From: CAWBCI01 sp963787195
Lineage (GTDB): Bacteria > Bacteroidota > Bacteroidia > Bacteroidales > JAGOPY01
Assembly: GCA_963787195.1 (NCBI GenBank)
Contig: CAWBCI010000055.1
Span: 1 to 64,000, forward strand
Direction: 5' to 3'
Length of the DNA: 64,000 bases
The position numbers were made by a program, and so were the translations under genes. Numbering within the stretch: the stretch's first letter is position 1; each line of letters starts with the position of its first letter. Positions 61,243 through 64,000 of the stretch are shown here, in pieces. The notes beneath the pieces were generated by a model. That model saw only the letters and a list, made by a program, of their open reading frames with translations, made no database searches and was not told the DNA's origin.

Positions 61243-62115
61243 ATGGATATTTCAGCATACAAAGTAGAAGATAATTCCCATGTCAAACTATCTGATATGG
61301 ATCCTGCGAATACCGGAGGCCTTCATTCAAAAAAAGATGCCAAAGAGACTCTTACAAAGAATATTGAAAAGATGGATGACCTGCAGGGCAAGCTTTATGC
61401 ACAGAATAAATATGGCATCCTGATTATTTTCCAGGCAATGGATACTGCGGGTAAAGATGGTGCCATAAAACATGTGATGAGTGGCCTGAATCCTCAGGGA
61501 ACCCAGGTCCATAGTTTCAAGGTGCCTTCAAGCGAAGAACTGGACCATGATTATTTATGGAGGGCCAGCAGGCACCTTCCTGAAAGGGGACAAATTGGGA
61601 TATTCAACCGTTCGTATTATGAGGAAGTTCTGGTGGTGAAGGTTCATGAGTTATTGACAGGCGAGCATATCCCTGCAAAATTAATTAAGGCTGATATATG
61701 GAAAAATCGTTATCGCCAGATCAGCGACTATGAAAAATATCTTCATGAAAACGGCTATATTATTTTGAAATTCTTTCTTAATATTTCTAAAGATGAACAG
61801 AAAAAAAGACTTCTTTCCAGAATAGAAGATAAATCCAAAAACTGGAAATTTTCGGAAGGTGACATTAAAGAACGCGCTTACTGGAATGAGTACCAGAAAT
61901 GCTATCAGGAAGCCATTTCAGCCACCAGCACCAAATTTGCCCCCTGGTTTATCATTCCTTCCAATAAAAAATGGTTCGCCCGCCTGTTGATTTCCGAAAT
62001 TATCGTGCAGGCTATGGAGAATTTAAAACTGGTCTACCCGCAGGTGAGTGAACAACAGCTCAGGGAACTTGAAGCCTGCCGCGTGAAATTAAATAGTGAG
62101 GAGGGATCGGAATAA
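61243..62115 (+). CDS. polyphosphate kinase 2 family protein
   Basis: The start chosen is the ATG at 61243, six bases after a clear AAGAGG ribosome-binding sequence (61232-61237); the GTG at 61237 overlaps that site. The 290-residue protein has the Walker A segment F-Q-A-M-D-T-A-G-K-D-G (about 64-74), G-L-N-P-Q-G-T-Q-V-H-S-F-K-V-P, the lid R-H-L-P-E-R-G and the Walker B region F-N-R-S-Y-Y-E-E-V-L-V. PPK2 transfers phosphate between polyphosphate and nucleotides; the subclass (ADP, AMP or both) cannot be read reliably. Cytosolic. Confidence 0.92.
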   Translation: MDISAYKVEDNSHVKLSDMDPANTGGLHSKKDAKETLTKNIEKMDDLQGKLYAQNKYGILIIFQAMDTAGKDGAIKHVMSGLNPQGTQVHSFKVPSSEELDHDYLWRASRHLPERGQIGIFNRSYYEEVLVVKVHELLTGEHIPAKLIKADIWKNRYRQISDYEKYLHENGYIILKFFLNISKDEQKKRLLSRIEDKSKNWKFSEGDIKERAYWNEYQKCYQEAISATSTKFAPWFIIPSNKKWFARLLISEIIVQAMENLKLVYPQVSEQQLRELEACRVKLNSEEGSE

Positions 62116-62130
62116 GTTCGTATTAAAATA

Positions 62131-62161
62131 TCTGTATGGGTAATTTATTTCCTTATTTTTG
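62131..62161 (+). promoter_or_regulatory. promoter of the beta-propeller T9SS gene
   Basis: TCTG (62131-62134), 19 nt, TATTTTTG (62154-62161): good -7 with a one-mismatch -33, 29 bp before the start. Confidence 0.6.
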
Positions 62162-62190
62162 TGAGACTTCTCATTTCTAATTCAGCTTAA

Positions 62191-63822
62191 ATGAAATTCA
62201 GGTTTACTCTTATTCTCAGTATAATAACTTTGATTATTGCCCCTGTGAAATCCCAGCCGGCCGGATTTGAATGGGCTTATGAATGCGGAAACCCTCCCAA
62301 TTCTACAGATACCAAATCAAGCCTTGCTGTATCAGGCGAATACATATACATGGCAGGAGAATTCACGGATACCGCGACTTTTGGGAATAAATCCTTGCTG
62401 TCCACAGGTGGAACTGACATATACCTGGTTAAATATAATAATCTGGGGCAGACCCTATGGGCAATTAAAACTGGTGGTATTGATGATGATTTTGTGCAAA
62501 AAATTTCAACAGATAGCGATGGAAATGTGATCATGACAGGCTATTTTTATGGAACTACCATGATCGGAAACGATGTTTATACAGCATACGGAAGCCAGGA
62601 TGTTTTCATGGCTAAATTTGATCCTCAGGGGAATTTTTTATGGTCATACCGTGCCGGTGGTGAAATGGCTGACTATATATCCGCAGTAAATTGTGATCCG
62701 GACAATAATGTCATCATTAGTGGTTATTATTACAACCAGATCGCTTTTGGCGATACAACATTATACAGCATAGCCGGTTCGGATATTTACCTGGCCAAGT
62801 ATTCTCCGGGCGGGAACCTGATCTGGCTGAAAACTGCAGGGGGTTCTTCCAGTGACCAGAGCAGGTCGTTAAGCTGTGATGCCCAGGGAAACATAGTATT
62901 CTCAGGGTCCTTTTATTACGATATCACCCTTCAGGACACAAGCCTCTTCACTTCCGATCCGGTAGGGGTGGTCTATGCGAAATACAGCCCGGAAGGAAAC
63001 CTTATCTGGGCGAGACAATTGCAGGGGACCTACCTCAATATCGAATCCTATGCAGTTTGTGATCATGCTTCGAATATATATCTTGCCGGAAACTTCAGTG
63101 AAGATGTGATTTTTGGTTCAGATACCTTCAGTGCCGGTGAATTCAACCAGGATATTTATATTGCCAAGTTCGATCCGGATGCGAACCTGCTTTGGGCCAG
63201 GTGCGGACATAGTATTGCTTCTGACCAGGTTGCGGCTATGGATATCGATCTGAGCAATAATCTTTATGTTTCAGGACATTACCTGGATACCATTCATTTT
63301 GACGATATAGCTCTGCCTTATACACTCTGTTGTGGCTCCAGAGAAATCTTTATCATCAACTATTCCTCTGATGGAAGAGTCCTGGGTGCTCAGCAAATAT
63401 CCGGAGCCAGGGCCAGTAACCAGGATATGGCCATAAATGGGGACCATGAATTATTTCTGTCAGGGATGTACACTGAAAGTCTTGTGTTTGGGGATATTAC
63501 CCTGGAGCATTTGGATGGATTTATCAATTACCTCAGCCGTCTCAATGTGGATGTTATTACAGGGATATCACAAAAACCGGAATCTAAAAACCTTGGAATC
63601 TATCCTAACCCTTTTAGAAGTAAGATCAGTTTCAGCGGATTTGATAAAGGATCTGAATATAAAGTAATGGTCTTTGACCTGATGGGCCGCATGGTTTATC
63701 AACAATACCTGACAGAGGGGAATGAGGCTGACCTGTCAACCCTTTCAAAAGGAATATATTTAGTCCGGGCCGGGGTCAAAAATGAAAGTTCCGTATTAAT
63801 ATCCAGGATCATCAAGTTATAA
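62191..63822 (+). CDS. secreted SBBP-type beta-propeller protein with T9SS type A sorting domain
   Basis: A 543-residue protein. Signal peptide (I-L-S-I-I-T-L-I-I-A-P-V-K-S-Q), then about eight repeats of some 50-55 residues with the pattern D-I-Y-L-x-K-Y-x-x-x-G-x-x-L-W-A ... D-x-x-x-N-V-I-x-x-G-Y-Y, characteristic of SBBP/delta-60-like beta-propellers. The last 80 residues (Y-P-N-P-F-R-S-K-I, V-F-D-L-M-G-R-M-V, S-K-G-I-Y-L-V-R) are a type A T9SS sorting domain. Function unknown; surface binding is likely. Confidence 0.82.
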   Translation: MKFRFTLILSIITLIIAPVKSQPAGFEWAYECGNPPNSTDTKSSLAVSGEYIYMAGEFTDTATFGNKSLLSTGGTDIYLVKYNNLGQTLWAIKTGGIDDDFVQKISTDSDGNVIMTGYFYGTTMIGNDVYTAYGSQDVFMAKFDPQGNFLWSYRAGGEMADYISAVNCDPDNNVIISGYYYNQIAFGDTTLYSIAGSDIYLAKYSPGGNLIWLKTAGGSSSDQSRSLSCDAQGNIVFSGSFYYDITLQDTSLFTSDPVGVVYAKYSPEGNLIWARQLQGTYLNIESYAVCDHASNIYLAGNFSEDVIFGSDTFSAGEFNQDIYIAKFDPDANLLWARCGHSIASDQVAAMDIDLSNNLYVSGHYLDTIHFDDIALPYTLCCGSREIFIINYSSDGRVLGAQQISGARASNQDMAINGDHELFLSGMYTESLVFGDITLEHLDGFINYLSRLNVDVITGISQKPESKNLGIYPNPFRSKISFSGFDKGSEYKVMVFDLMGRMVYQQYLTEGNEADLSTLSKGIYLVRAGVKNESSVLISRIIKL

Positions 63823-63957
63823 ACTCTCTGTTTATCTATTCTTCCCATGCAGATTGAAGGCTTATCTTATCCATTTGTAAAATAATAGACAATTTTTACG
63901 CTACAATCATTAATTTTACACCAAATAATTAAGGATAAGCCAAAAATTGATTTTATT

Positions 63958-64000
63958 ATGAAGAAGAAAATTTTTTCAGCGCTGTCGGTGTTGTCAGTTG
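63958..64000 (+). CDS. start of an exported protein, cut by the window edge
   Basis: ATG followed by M-K-K-K-I-F-S-A-L-S-V-L-S-V, the start of a signal peptide. Only 14 codons are visible, so nothing can be said about function. Confidence 0.5.
   Translation, partial: MKKKIFSALSVLSV

Overview
The window comes from a Bacteroidota genome, most likely near Bacteroidales/Marinilabiliales. The evidence is gene content: type IX secretion C-terminal sorting domains on four proteins, a CzcA-CzcC fusion, a DUF2027-Smr protein, a long-tailed ribosomal protein S16 and bTHX. Promoters also fit the Bacteroidota pattern (-33 TTTG, about 19 nt, -7 TAnnTTTG). It is mostly ordinary chromosome with no phage, insertion sequence, CRISPR array or tRNA that I can see.

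Layout. 1-7.1 kb (minus): tRNA methyltransferase (partial), rimM, a three-gene RND efflux operon and rpsP; the efflux operon sits between rpsP and rimM, which are usually adjacent. 7.4-13.1 kb (plus): dnaE with a fused exonuclease domain, trxA and a DUF58 protein. 13.1-16.1 kb (minus): two outer-membrane proteins with overlapping genes. 16.1-19.9 kb: a DUF2461 gene, then about 1.1 kb without protein genes that holds three paralogous small-RNA units in a row, then gyrB. 20.1-24.9 kb (minus): a beta-barrel protein and a 1009-residue TPR protein. 25-28 kb: one secreted FG-GAP-like protein enclosed by direct and inverted repeats, then the RNase P RNA gene. 28.1-37 kb: MATE transporter, a PKD/CHU_C protein, a YD-repeat-like protein, a prolyl oligopeptidase, and an MbnH/MbnP-like pair. 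37.3-49.2 kb: heavy-metal RND fusion and adaptor, Smr protein, TonB-dependent receptor with a small unknown protein, EF-G. 49.4-56.6 kb: 3-methyladenine glycosylase, HU, fmt, TPR membrane protein, bTHX with a long tail, a MurD-MurL pair and YqgE. 56.6-64 kb: methyltransferase, TPR protein, secreted T9SS proteins, cold-shock protein, cupin and PPK2.

The most notable signals are these. (1) Three tandem copies of a 135-150 nt non-coding RNA show compensatory changes in two stems, an invariant linker, and an upstream 30-nt box exactly 27 nt from the -7 element in each copy. (2) A four-base-overlapping murD-murL pair indicates the L-glutamate-then-epimerise route to D-glutamate in peptidoglycan. 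(3) Two ribosomal proteins (S16, bTHX) carry repetitive low-complexity C-terminal tails. (4) A repeat-enclosed cassette lies at 25.0-27.6 kb. All family assignments rest on reading motifs by eye; no database search was possible.
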